Source of the DNA: Candidatus Sumerlaeota bacterium
GTDB lineage: Bacteria; Sumerlaeota; Sumerlaeia; JADFCT01
Assembly: GCA_026398575.1 (NCBI GenBank)
Contig: JAPLSP010000085.1
Span: 1 to 20,544 of the forward strand
Direction of reading: 5' to 3'
DNA: 20,544 bases
Shown here: one piece after another, positions 1 through 11,206 of the stretch
Layout: each line of letters begins with the position of its first letter
Position numbering within the stretch: the first letter of the stretch is position 1
Translations under genes and position numbers: made by a program
The notes under the pieces: generated by a model
What the model saw: only the letters and a program-made list of their open reading frames with translations
Told to the model about the DNA's origin: nothing
Databases searched by the model: none

Positions 1-2
1 TG

Positions 3-389
3 GGCGACGGCATCAACGACGCTCCGGCGCTTGCCCTCGCGCACGTCGGGATCGTGATGGGCGCGGCGGGTACGGATGTGGCCATCGAGGCGGCGGATGT
101 GACGCTGATGAACGACGATCTTGGCCGCGTCGCCGAATTCGTTCAGATGTCCCGCAAGGTTCTGCGCCGCATCAAACTGAACATCTTCTTGTCCATGATC
201 TACAACGCGATCGGCCTTGCGCTGGGGACGCTGGGTCTGCTGACTCCGGTTGTGGCAGTGATCTTCCAGGAGGCCGGCTGCATCTCGGTGGTGCTGAGCT
301 CGACGCTGCTGCTGTGGGCGCGCCCGCAGCCGTACAAAAGCTGTCAGCCTCCAACGCGGACAGATCCCGTTCTCGCTTTAGCCGAATGA
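3..389 (+). CDS. Heavy-metal P-type ATPase (P1B), C-terminal part only
   Basis: Partial gene: the 5' part lies outside the window. The frame opens at base 3 with GDGINDAPA, the hinge motif of the P-type ATPase phosphorylation domain that binds the Mg2+ of the ATP site. About 128 residues remain: the end of the P domain, then two membrane helices (around NIFLSMIYNAIGLALG and VVAVIFQEAGCISVVLSS), which is the usual end of a metal-pumping P1B ATPase. The YN pair in the first helix resembles copper pumps, but the last helix carries QEAGC instead of a copper-type MxxSS motif, so the ion (Cu, Zn/Cd, Co or other) cannot be assigned. It would export metal across the inner membrane using ATP. The next gene starts 33 bases downstream and the following genes also look like metal/arsenic thiol chemistry, so co-transcription is likely. 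Confidence 0.9.
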   Translation, partial: GDGINDAPALALAHVGIVMGAAGTDVAIEAADVTLMNDDLGRVAEFVQMSRKVLRRIKLNIFLSMIYNAIGLALGTLGLLTPVVAVIFQEAGCISVVLSSTLLLWARPQPYKSCQPPTRTDPVLALAE

Positions 390-422
390 GCGGTTAGCCA
401 ACAAACGTGGGAGAGAATCCTC

Positions 423-683
423 ATGGACGAACGAACAAAAGAACTGGTTGCAATCGGCGCGTCGGTGAGCGCTCATTGCCAACCCTGCCTCGATTACCAC
501 CTGGGCAAAGCCAGGGAATTGGGCGTTAGCGAGGAAGACATCCGAATGTCCATCGAGGTTGGTTACCTGATGGAGAAAGGCGCCTCGTCGGCCATGAAGA
601 AGTATGTGGGCCTGGTCATCAACCAAGCCCAATCGCAAAGCGGGTCCTGCTGCTCCGGCAGCAACTCTAAATGCTGCGGCTGA
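423..683 (+). CDS. AhpD-like / carboxymuconolactone decarboxylase-family CxxC protein with Cys-rich tail
   Basis: An 86-residue protein. SAHCQPCLDYHL gives the AhpD-type redox centre C19-x-x-C22 with H26 three residues on. In this family the pair acts as a peroxidatic or disulfide-reducing thiol centre, and the protein is usually an all-helical oligomer. The core is followed by a tail with four cysteines in two CC pairs (C76-C77 and C84-C85: SCCSGSNSKCCG), which suggests metal or metalloid binding. GGGAGAG lies about 8 bases before the ATG. It sits 33 bases after the metal ATPase and 141 bases before a Cys-rich membrane protein and CcdA, a neighbourhood typical of arsenic/mercury resistance loci. 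Family assignment is firm. The substrate is unknown, and reduction or delivery of a thiol-bound metalloid is inference. Confidence 0.85.
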   Translation: MDERTKELVAIGASVSAHCQPCLDYHLGKARELGVSEEDIRMSIEVGYLMEKGASSAMKKYVGLVINQAQSQSGSCCSGSNSKCCG

Positions 684-744
684 TAGAAAGGAGACCGAGA
701 ATAAACAAATTGAAACTGCAAGTGATGCAATCAGCGGAAGAACG

Positions 745-764
745 AGGGCGCCAATTGGCGCCCT
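745..764 (+). terminator. 20-base perfect palindrome, hairpin/attenuator-like
   Basis: AGGGCGCCAATTGGCGCCCT can fold into an 8-bp GC-rich stem with an AATT loop and is followed by TTTGATTGTTG, a loose T-rich tail. It lies in the only long gap (684-824) of an otherwise tight operon. It could be an intrinsic terminator or attenuator that lowers expression of the three membrane genes relative to the upstream genes, or a dyad operator. The T tract is not clean, so termination is only moderately supported. Confidence 0.45.
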
Positions 765-824
765 TTGATTGTTGTGAGCGGCTCGATTGTCAGCAAGAAA
801 ATTTACCCTATAAGGAGCGGTCTT

Positions 825-1640
825 ATGAAATTCTCTCAAAGCAACAGTGGAAAGGCAGGAGCGCAAGCCATGCCGGTGGCATCTTCTGTGGAATCGAAAA
901 AAGAGACAGCCGCCTGCGGGCCTGGATGCAATTGCGGAACGCCTTCGGGCAGCGGTAAGAGAATGAAGGCAGCCGTGAGCCTGATTGTGGTGTTGGCGGT
1001 CGTTGGTATTTTCGCCTACAAAGCGTCGGTCGCAAAGGGAAATGCCTCGAACAACGTCGCAGCCAAGAACGATGCGGGCTTTGCCGTAACGCCGGCGGCG
1101 CCGAATGCAAAGCCGGTAGTTGCGGCTCAAGCATCGAGCGTTGCGGAGCCAAGCAAGACCACGAAGAGCGCGGTCCCGGAAAACAAGCCGACGGCGAAAA
1201 ATGCCGCGACACCTGCCGTTGTGCAGTTGGCGCCGGAACCGCCCAAAGCCAGCCCCAAAATGGGCGAATATCTGGAATCGCTCGCCGCACTCAATAAGGT
1301 GGCCTTGAACCAGGATGGAGTCTTCATCTTTATCCCTGCAAAAAATGATGAACCTGTATCCAGCAAAACAAACGACGCTGTTCTTGCCGCGCAAAAGGCA
1401 TTGAAGACCAATAAAATCACGCTCGGATTGTACACTCTGGCGGTCAATTCATCCGATTACTCCGCGATCTCCAAGCAAGTTCAGCCGCCCGCCGTTCTGG
1501 TCGCAATGAAAGGCAAAGGCATGGCGGCGGTCTCCGGGGATGTGACCGATTCAAAGCTATTGCAGACTTTTGTATCGCTATCAAGCGCCGGAGGCTGCGG
1601 GCCGTCGGGTTGCGGACCCGCGAGCGCAGGCTGCAAATAA
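825..1640 (+). CDS. Membrane-anchored Cys-rich protein with possible thioredoxin-like periplasmic domain
   Basis: A 271-residue protein. The start at 825 is chosen because AAGGAG lies 8 bases before it; an upstream in-frame GTG/ATG-type start at 765 has no such site. The N-terminus holds C31-G-P-G-C35-N-C37. A KRMK basic patch and one membrane helix follow (about residues 48-66), so the N-terminal cysteines should be cytoplasmic and the rest periplasmic. An Ala/Pro/Lys-rich linker (about 70-145) leads to a compact domain (about 147-252) with GVFIFIPAK and a PPAVLVAMKGKG segment that recalls the cis-Pro strand of a thioredoxin fold, but without a CxxC there. The end is CGPSGCGPASAGC (C258, C263, C270). 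The next gene, a CcdA, starts 29 bases on. A role as CcdA's redox partner is inference. I do not recognise a named family. Confidence 0.75.
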   Translation: MKFSQSNSGKAGAQAMPVASSVESKKETAACGPGCNCGTPSGSGKRMKAAVSLIVVLAVVGIFAYKASVAKGNASNNVAAKNDAGFAVTPAAPNAKPVVAAQASSVAEPSKTTKSAVPENKPTAKNAATPAVVQLAPEPPKASPKMGEYLESLAALNKVALNQDGVFIFIPAKNDEPVSSKTNDAVLAAQKALKTNKITLGLYTLAVNSSDYSAISKQVQPPAVLVAMKGKGMAAVSGDVTDSKLLQTFVSLSSAGGCGPSGCGPASAGCK

Positions 1641-1669
1641 GGGAAAAAACAATCAAGGGAAAAACACTC

Positions 1670-2365
1670 ATGCTCCAATATGTTACTGAAACGCTGCAGC
1701 AAGTCGCATCACAACCCCTGGGGCTTTTGTTTGCTCTGATCCTTGGCGTTGTAAGCGCCGCCACGAGCGCCTGTTGCACGCTCCCGGCCTTGGGGATACT
1801 GCTCGGCTATTCCGGCGCTCAGGCGAATGACAATCGGAAATCGGCTGTCAAATCCGCATTGTTCTTCACCTTGGGGATGATTGTCTCCCTGATGATCCTG
1901 GGCGGAATCGCCGGGTTTGTCGGTCAAGTTGCCCAGAGCGCCTTGGGGCGGTACTGGAAAGTCTTTGCCGGTGTTGTCGCGGTGTTTCTGGGCCTGGCTG
2001 CGCTGAACCTGTTGCCCTTCAAACTATCCTTGGGCAAGTTCGAGAGCGTCAAAAACAAGCTGGGGAAATCCGGAGCGGTGTTGGCTGGCCTTGTTCTCGG
2101 GGGGATCGTCGCCGCCAGTTCGCTCCCGTGCAATCCCGGTATATTCATTGTGATTGGAGCGGCCATTCTTCAAGGGAAAGTTTTTTGGGCGATACTCATG
2201 CTGGCAATGTTCGCCATTGGTTTCAGCATACCGCTGGGCGCCGTCTTGCTGGGCGTTTCACTCAGCAAAGTCAGCCTTGCGGCCAAAGGCGCCGATACCG
2301 TTATCCGATGGGTTTCGGGATGCGTTCTGCTGGTTGCGGGCTTTTATTTTCTCGTTACCTTTTGA
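1670..2365 (+). CDS. CcdA/DsbD-type transmembrane thiol-electron transporter
   Basis: A 231-residue, about six-helix membrane protein of the CcdA (cytochrome c biogenesis transmembrane region / LysE) family. These proteins pass reducing equivalents from cytoplasmic thioredoxin to periplasmic thiols. The two family cysteine sites are visible: SACCTLP (C35/C36) in the first helix and SSLPCNPG (C154) in the fourth, each next to Pro as in CcdA. Length matches the minimal CcdA core (about 220-240), without the flanking domains of DsbD. AAGGGA sits about 9 bases before the ATG at 1670; the frame is open further upstream, but only overlapping the previous gene. Placement between a Cys-rich membrane protein and an arsenite permease suggests service to metal/metalloid thiol chemistry rather than cytochrome c maturation, as no heme genes are present. 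Confidence 0.88.
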   Translation: MLQYVTETLQQVASQPLGLLFALILGVVSAATSACCTLPALGILLGYSGAQANDNRKSAVKSALFFTLGMIVSLMILGGIAGFVGQVAQSALGRYWKVFAGVVAVFLGLAALNLLPFKLSLGKFESVKNKLGKSGAVLAGLVLGGIVAASSLPCNPGIFIVIGAAILQGKVFWAILMLAMFAIGFSIPLGAVLLGVSLSKVSLAAKGADTVIRWVSGCVLLVAGFYFLVTF

Positions 2366-2395
2366 ATCATTATAAATGCAAGGAGATGCCATTCG

Positions 2396-3395
<1,000 letters not shown>

Positions 3396-3411
3396 TAGGA
3401 GCAGGAAAGCC

Positions 3412-5238
3412 ATGAAAGCCTCAAACGATATCTTGCGTGATTCGCTTCTGATGCGCCTCACAACATTTTTCATTTATTTCGCAATTGCCACATCCGCCGC
3501 TGCCGCCGCCGAAAGCAGAGGCAAAAATACTCCAGGCATTATCAAAGGCCACGTCATTGAAACTCCTGGGCGGAATCCCGTCACATCATTCACCGTCTCT
3601 ATCCTGCGTTTATCACGGGACTATGAAGAGCCATCGGACGATAAATTATTCCAATCGGCGGAGGGGTTGCTGGAGTTTGATAATTTGGACAAGGATGCGC
3701 TTTATATTTTCTGTGTCAAGGCGCCATCCTTCAGCCCGCATATTCATGATCCCATGCGGCCATCCACCTCCAGCCATACCAGTGAAACGCTGATTGAATT
3801 GAAAAAAGCGAAGGTCATTCGCGGACTGCTGTGCGATTCGCAAACGAGCCGCCCAATCGCGGGGGCGAAGGTGAGCTATCATAATTGGGATCCTCCTCAC
3901 GGCCCCGTGGACCCTTTCTGCGATTGTAACAATCAAACAGTAACGACCGGAGAAGACGGCCGCTTCCAGGTTTTTGATGGCCCATGCACTTCGGAATTCA
4001 CCGTCGAGGCGCCTGGGTATTCACCTGACGCAAAAGAGTTTTTTTCCAAGACCGCAGACGGCGTGCTAGAATCCGTGACGCTGCTTGCGCGGAAAAAAGC
4101 GGCGCTACGGGGAACCATTGCCTTCGAGGGCGTACCCATCGCCGGCGCCGAGGTCCACTTGATGGCCGTGTCTAAAAAATATGGGGTTACCCGGACCGTA
4201 ACGGATAAGAAAGGGGATTTCTTCATTGACGACATCTACCCCGATGCCCATGTCATCTATGCTATTGTCCAGCGCGAAGCGATCGTCCACGGAATCGAGC
4301 GGCCAATAGAGATCATGCCGGGCGTTGCGAACATATTTAATTTAGATGTCGCAGGCTCAGGTTCCTGCAAGCTGTCCGGGCAATTATTCATGGATCATCA
4401 GCCGCTGCCACCCAAGTCCGACGTAAATATCGGATTAAGATATGGCGAGTGGAGTTATTCGATCAAAGGACCAGGAGATGCCTTGCCGTCTTACCGTTTT
4501 GCTGGCTTGCAGGAGGGACAACACATTATTGAAATCTCTATTGGATTACCGAATCATCGCCAAGTTTTCAGGAGAGATACGATAGAGGTCAAAGGCGGAG
4601 TTGTGCGCAGCTATGACTTGTCGTCAAGACTCATTAAAGCCCGTCTTATCTTCGACCGCATTCCGGCGGGTTGGCCGAGTTTGGAGAAAGCGAATGTGAA
4701 TTTCGTTAATTGCCAGCCGTCCGCCATCGAACTTCCCGAAGATTATCATAATTATGCCTATGTTGATAACAATAAAGGGCTTCTTACTTGTGATGAACCG
4801 CTGCACGGGGCCTGGACTCTGCGTATTCACAGCAAGTCTTTCATCGAGAATAATTGGATCGAGATTCGGCATTCCGAGATGCTTGCTCTCAACAATTTCC
4901 AAAGCGACCAAGATTTAGGCGACATTCATGTTGCGCCGTATTATACCGGAGCTCTGGTGGGAACCATTAAAGACGACGCAAGCTCGCTTGTGTGCAGCAT
5001 GCAGGTATTCATAAAGCGGATTTCACCGAGCGAGCCTGAAGGACGTCATCCGCCTGAAATCATCTATAACGGCAACGGCGGCTTCAGCTTCTTTGGCTTG
5101 AGAGAAGGCGAATACGAGATCCATCTTCAAAAGACGGAACTTCCTTACGGCGTGTACGGTCGGCATGACACACGGGTGTTGAACGAAAGAGTCTGGATAC
5201 AAGGGCTTGTTCGGCATGAATTTGTCTTTAAGCAATAA
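3412..5238 (+). CDS. Secreted protein with repeated carboxypeptidase-regulatory-like (Ig-like) domains
   Basis: A 608-residue protein. AGGAG lies 11 bases upstream of the ATG. A signal peptide is visible: hydrophobic LTTFFIYFAIATSAAAAA, with cleavage likely near residue 34; a second Met at residue 14 has no ribosome site. The mature chain shows successive beta-sandwich starts of the carboxypeptidase regulatory-like type: GIIKGHVIETPGRNPVTSFTV (about 43), KVIRGLLCDSQTSRPIAGAKV (about 133) with EDGRFQV, and ALRGTIAFEGVPIAGAEVHLM (about 228) with DKKGDFFIDDI. More beta-rich segments with GFSFFGLREGEYEIHL near the end are probably further copies. No peptidase catalytic residues were found, so it is likely a periplasmic or surface structural or carbohydrate-binding protein. 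It starts 16 bases after the broken permease, but its content is unrelated to metal resistance. The 3' end lies 3 bases from a convergent gene. Confidence 0.75.
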   Translation: MKASNDILRDSLLMRLTTFFIYFAIATSAAAAAESRGKNTPGIIKGHVIETPGRNPVTSFTVSILRLSRDYEEPSDDKLFQSAEGLLEFDNLDKDALYIFCVKAPSFSPHIHDPMRPSTSSHTSETLIELKKAKVIRGLLCDSQTSRPIAGAKVSYHNWDPPHGPVDPFCDCNNQTVTTGEDGRFQVFDGPCTSEFTVEAPGYSPDAKEFFSKTADGVLESVTLLARKKAALRGTIAFEGVPIAGAEVHLMAVSKKYGVTRTVTDKKGDFFIDDIYPDAHVIYAIVQREAIVHGIERPIEIMPGVANIFNLDVAGSGSCKLSGQLFMDHQPLPPKSDVNIGLRYGEWSYSIKGPGDALPSYRFAGLQEGQHIIEISIGLPNHRQVFRRDTIEVKGGVVRSYDLSSRLIKARLIFDRIPAGWPSLEKANVNFVNCQPSAIELPEDYHNYAYVDNNKGLLTCDEPLHGAWTLRIHSKSFIENNWIEIRHSEMLALNNFQSDQDLGDIHVAPYYTGALVGTIKDDASSLVCSMQVFIKRISPSEPEGRHPPEIIYNGNGGFSFFGLREGEYEIHLQKTELPYGVYGRHDTRVLNERVWIQGLVRHEFVFKQ

Positions 5239-5241
5239 GCG

Positions 5242-7872
5242 CTACCTTTCTAAATAGCTCACTACCCTCTGCTTCAAGGTATTGGCGTTCAGGATCACAC
5301 TGGCGCCGCCGGTCCCGCCATTCAGGTCAATCACGCGGACGGCGTTGGCCCAGCGCGCTTCGGATGGCAGGAGCGCTTCGAGTTGGTTGGGGCGGTCGAG
5401 GATGAAGCGCTCGTTGAGAAAGTTGTTCTCGCGATCGGGATACAACGCCAGATACAGGATATCCATCTCGACGAGGTCGCTGAAGAAATGCGTTCCGAGC
5501 GAGACGTCGGGCACCAGGTCCTTGCGCATCGCGACGATCTCGCAGATGACGGCGACGTGGCTGATTTCGGCGAAGGAAACGGGAACGCCTAATTGCGGCG
5601 TCGTTGTTCCCCAGCGTCCGGGACCGATCAATATGATCTCGCCCTTTTCCGGCTGTTCGGGCAGGCGCGTCAGCTTGCCCACCAGCCGCGCGACGGCGTG
5701 GCGGTCCGGGACGGGCAGCGCGCTATAGACGGAGGGCACGACGTAGATCATCCGCCCGACCGTTTGCACGCGGCTGTGGCCGATGATGGGTCCGCGGCTT
5801 TCGAGGATCAGGTCTTCGCGTTCGATTTGCTCCGGCGCCTCGCGGGCCATTTCGCCTTCGATCACTTGCAGCGGACGGCATTGAACGAGGTTGATCCGGT
5901 AGTCCTGTTCGCCCCTGAAATTGGCGGTGAACTCCACGTCCACGGGGTAGTCGTAGGCCTGGTGCAGAATCCGCATCATCTGGCGCATATCGGCGATGAA
6001 GTTGGTATGGCTGAACAAGCGGTCGAACGTCAGGACCCAGGACGTGGGGTTATTGTGGGTCCGTTCGCGCGCCGTGCGCACAGCCTCTTCGTCGGGCGAG
6101 GCGAAAAGATTAGCCTGCACGTCGGGGCTATGCTGCAGGGCTTCCTCGAAGTCATAGTCGGTCTTGATGTTCGCCTCGAAGTCCAGCAGGTCCACGCGAC
6201 GCTGCGTGAAGCGCCGGACTTTGTCGAAGCTGTCTTCGGGCCGCAGCTGCGGCTCATTCAAGGCCACGACGCGCGTATAGTCGTCGTCCGAGCGGTCCAC
6301 GGCGCGCGTCCCCAATCCGAAAACCAGACGCAACACGCCGGCCTTGGGGTCTATGCGCTCGTTCCACACGTACGGATTGAAGGAGAAGCCGACGCCGGCG
6401 ATATGCGGATAAAAGAGGTTGCCGTGGCGCGCTCCCGAAACGCGCTGAACGAGGATGGCCATCTGCTCGTCGCGGTCCAACATGCCGCGGCTGGCGCGAT
6501 AGGTCAGCGCCTTTTCGCTCATGGTGCTGGCATAGATCGCGCGCATGGCGGAGATGAAATCGCGCAGGCGCGCCGCGCGCGGTCCCTGGTTCGGGCAGAA
6601 GACGCTTTCATACTTGCCGGCGAAGGCGTTGCCGAAATTGTCTTCGAGCAGACTGCTCGACCGCACGATGATGGGCGACTGGCCGTAGTAGTCGAGCATG
6701 TCAATGAACTGCTTTTCGATATAGTCCGGGAACGTGCCGCGCAGGATGCCCTGGCGGGCGCTTTCGGCCCCTTCGAGGAAAGTGCGCGGGTCTTTTTGCT
6801 TCTGGCGCACCCACCAGCAGCCGTTGCGCACGAGGTAGGTATAGAAGACATCCGAGCCGATGAAGAAGGAGTCGTGGATTTCGAGCAAGTCCTTCCATCG
6901 CGGATCGGCCGCCCGCAGGATGGCGCGCGCCAGGATCATGCCGACGGTTTTGCCGCCGATCAGGCCGGTGCCGATCATGCGGTTGCGGATGCGGATAATG
7001 TCTTCGAGCGACAGGTATTGGCGGACAAGCTCCAGAACGCGGTCGTCGCGCGAAACCACCATGCGCAGGACGCGATCGTAGATGTTGTGTTTGCGCCGGG
7101 CCGTTTCGCCTCCCTCTTCCGGGACCACGGCTATCGAGGCATGGACGGCCTGCTCGGCTTCCAGAAAGGCGCGATTCCATATACTCAAATGATAGCGCGT
7201 GGATTCCAGGCCCGTCCAGGGTACCGACGTGAGGATTTCGGAAATGGTGATGCTGTCGGTGACCGGGCGAAAATCCGCGCCTTCCCAGACGTGCAGCGTA
7301 TGGAGCGTCGGCGAATAGCGCTGCTGGACCTTCAAGGGATGGATATAGAGCCGGCCTTGATGGCGATAGACATCCGAAAAGATTTGCGTGGTTTCCAAGA
7401 TCGGCGCCGTGGCGTGGAAGGAGTGATGATTGCGGACCAGCGCGAAATACGTGATGGTCTCGAGGTCGTAGAGGTAGGGGCACGTCAGCATGAAGAAGTT
7501 GCCCAGCATCTGATCGCTGGACCAATCCACGGCCAGATCGGACAGGCAATCGAAGACGAAGAAGGCGCCGCGGCCATCCGCCTCGATCGTTTTATGGATT
7601 TCCGTCAGGAACGGCTCAAATCCGGCGGAAGGCTGCAGTTCATGAATAACGGCGCCGGAGGAGGCGTCCACGAGCGGCCGGTGCCGCGCAAAGCGGAAAT
7701 AAGTCAGGTGATGCCCCTGAGACAATGCGTTGCTGACAAACGGCTCGACGACGGCCAGGTAGTCGTCAATGTCATTGACCTGCCAGACGATGTTGTCGCC
7801 GGCAATCAAGCCTTTGAGGGCGCGGTCAAGGCCCTGCAATCCAGTTGAAAGACGCGCAACGGAAATCGTCAT
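5242..7872 (-). CDS. KaiC-like (P-loop-less) domain fused to PEP/pyruvate-binding ATP-grasp domain
   Basis: An 876-residue protein. The ATG at 7872 is preferred because AAGGA lies about 9 bases upstream; a TTG at 7881 sits almost on that site. Residues 1-215 begin ISVARLSTGLQGLDRALKGL, the entry of KaiC/RadA RecA-like domains, but where GPPGTGKT should follow there is WQVNDIDDYLA, so Walker A is lost. GAFFVFDCLSDL resembles Walker B. Residues about 290-670 match the N-terminal nucleotide domain of PEP synthase/pyruvate phosphate dikinase: GLIGGKTVGM (about 305), SPIIVRSSSLLEDNFGNAFAG (about 400-420), and YPVDVEFT with INLVQCRPLQV (about 642-670). The C-terminal part has GPGRWGTTTPQLGVPVS (about 750-767). 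The phosphohistidine domain and the PEP TIM barrel are missing, so it is not a complete PEP synthase. Its substrate is unknown. It is transcribed divergently from the LysR gene. Confidence 0.85.
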   Translation of the reverse strand: MTISVARLSTGLQGLDRALKGLIAGDNIVWQVNDIDDYLAVVEPFVSNALSQGHHLTYFRFARHRPLVDASSGAVIHELQPSAGFEPFLTEIHKTIEADGRGAFFVFDCLSDLAVDWSSDQMLGNFFMLTCPYLYDLETITYFALVRNHHSFHATAPILETTQIFSDVYRHQGRLYIHPLKVQQRYSPTLHTLHVWEGADFRPVTDSITISEILTSVPWTGLESTRYHLSIWNRAFLEAEQAVHASIAVVPEEGGETARRKHNIYDRVLRMVVSRDDRVLELVRQYLSLEDIIRIRNRMIGTGLIGGKTVGMILARAILRAADPRWKDLLEIHDSFFIGSDVFYTYLVRNGCWWVRQKQKDPRTFLEGAESARQGILRGTFPDYIEKQFIDMLDYYGQSPIIVRSSSLLEDNFGNAFAGKYESVFCPNQGPRAARLRDFISAMRAIYASTMSEKALTYRASRGMLDRDEQMAILVQRVSGARHGNLFYPHIAGVGFSFNPYVWNERIDPKAGVLRLVFGLGTRAVDRSDDDYTRVVALNEPQLRPEDSFDKVRRFTQRRVDLLDFEANIKTDYDFEEALQHSPDVQANLFASPDEEAVRTARERTHNNPTSWVLTFDRLFSHTNFIADMRQMMRILHQAYDYPVDVEFTANFRGEQDYRINLVQCRPLQVIEGEMAREAPEQIEREDLILESRGPIIGHSRVQTVGRMIYVVPSVYSALPVPDRHAVARLVGKLTRLPEQPEKGEIILIGPGRWGTTTPQLGVPVSFAEISHVAVICEIVAMRKDLVPDVSLGTHFFSDLVEMDILYLALYPDRENNFLNERFILDRPNQLEALLPSEARWANAVRVIDLNGGTGGASVILNANTLKQRVVSYLER

Positions 7873-7954
7873 GAGCGGCAATCCTTGGCGAAAATAGTCT
7901 TTGGAATCCTTGATATCTATGGTATCTGCGCGATCCTTTTAATCCTTCGCGAAC

Positions 7955-7989
7955 TGGCTGGCAAGCGAAAGTTTTGTTTTGGCTGGCAA
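7955..7989. repeat. Two direct copies of TGGCTGGCAA in the divergent promoter region
   Basis: Identical 10-base copies at 7955-7964 and 7980-7989, 25 bases start to start (about 2.4 helical turns). They lie between the divergent ATP-grasp and LysR genes, upstream of the candidate LysR promoter. This could be a pair of regulator sites, for instance for the LysR protein, but no T-N11-A site could be defined with confidence. Confidence 0.35.
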
Positions 7990-8019
7990 ATTATTATTAA
8001 TTATTTTGATTTTTTAGGC

Positions 8020-8047
8020 TTGCAATATAAGAAAATATAATTATAAT
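8020..8047 (+). promoter_or_regulatory. Candidate sigma70-type promoter of the LysR gene
   Basis: TTGCAA (8020-8025) and TATAAT (8042-8047) are separated by 16 bases in an AT-rich stretch (about 7990-8050). A start near 8054 would give a leader of about 50 bases before the ATG at 8106. The -10 is a perfect consensus; the -35 matches 4 of 6 positions. Confidence 0.5.
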
Positions 8048-8063
8048 GAAATCGCGCGGTTGA

Positions 8064-10767
<2,704 letters not shown>

Positions 10768-10769
<2 letters not shown>

Positions 10770-10830
10770 TTGCGGATTGCGGATTTCAAATTTCAAATTT
10801 CAAATTTCAGATTTGAGATTTGAGATTCCG
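10768..10830 (+). repeat. Heptamer array (GATTGCG, AATTTCA, GATTTGA types) at the gdhA stop
   Basis: Nine 7-base units: GATTGCG twice, GATTTCA, AATTTCA three times, GATTTGA twice, GATTCCG. The first unit begins inside the gdhA stop codon. Degenerate units continue to about 10860. Confidence 0.85.
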
Positions 10831-10909
10831 AAATTGGGGATTGTAGATTGCGGATCAGCAATCTTATGCGATGAGCATCCCACCAGCTAAGCGCGGCAAT
10901 CCTTCCACC

Positions 10910-10942
10910 CGAACGCGGGAGAGACACCCTCTCCCGCGTTCG
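10910..10942 (+). terminator. Hairpin terminator-like structure after gdhA
   Basis: CGAACGCGGGAGAG (10910-10923) and CTCTCCCGCGTTCG (10929-10942) form a perfect 14-bp stem with the loop ACACC. The following CTTATTAAGG is only weakly T-rich, so it may stop transcription inefficiently or protect the 3' end of the message. Confidence 0.6.
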
Positions 10943-10968
10943 CTTATTAAGGCCCTTATCATGCTGCG

Positions 10969-11189
10969 AACGACAACCTGTTGTCGTTTGTAGTAATCCG
11001 TTTAATCCCTTAATCCGTGGTGGAATTTCTTACCACGGAATAAAGGACCAGGATTTTCACACACTCCGTTTTCAAATTTATACCGCTTCGCGGCGCGATA
11101 TCCGTGTTTTCCGAGCAATCCGTGGTTAAATTTCAACCACGGATTACTCGGAAAACACGGATGCCAAGGAACGACAACATGTTGTTGTT
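10969..11189. repeat. Palindrome cluster; possible small REP/MITE-like element
   Basis: Four dyads in order. (a) AACGACAACCTGTTGTCGTT at 10969-10988. (b) TCCGTGGT (11014-11021) with ACCACGGA (11032-11039). (c) A long hairpin, 11100-11127 with 11135-11162: 28 positions, one mismatch, 7-base loop, whose inner part is nearly the same as (b). (d) AACGACAAC-AT-GTTGTTGTT at 11170-11189, a near copy of (a). No ORF lies within. The outer two related palindromes enclosing two related hairpins suggest a non-coding repeat element. No target-site duplication was evident. The stretch lies between convergent gdhA and phosphatase genes, so a bidirectional terminator role is also possible. Confidence 0.6.
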
Positions 11190-11206
11190 CAGCGCGCGAT
11201 AATGGC

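Noticed and set aside
787..814. TTGTCA and TATAAG spaced by 16 bases, promoter-like
   Set aside because: The -10 overlaps the AAGGAG ribosome site of the gene at 825, so a transcript starting there would lack it.
671..958. Short frame between the AhpD-like gene and the Cys-rich membrane gene
   Set aside because: Overlaps both genes out of frame, crosses the 20-base palindrome, and has no family resemblance.
378..1394. Minus-strand open frame across the AhpD-like and Cys-rich genes
   Set aside because: Arg/Cys-rich and without motifs; it overlaps two supported genes.
5593..7848. Long open frame antisense to the KaiC/ATP-grasp gene
   Set aside because: It mirrors a well-conserved gene, has no recognisable motif, and is explained by the codon composition of the true strand.
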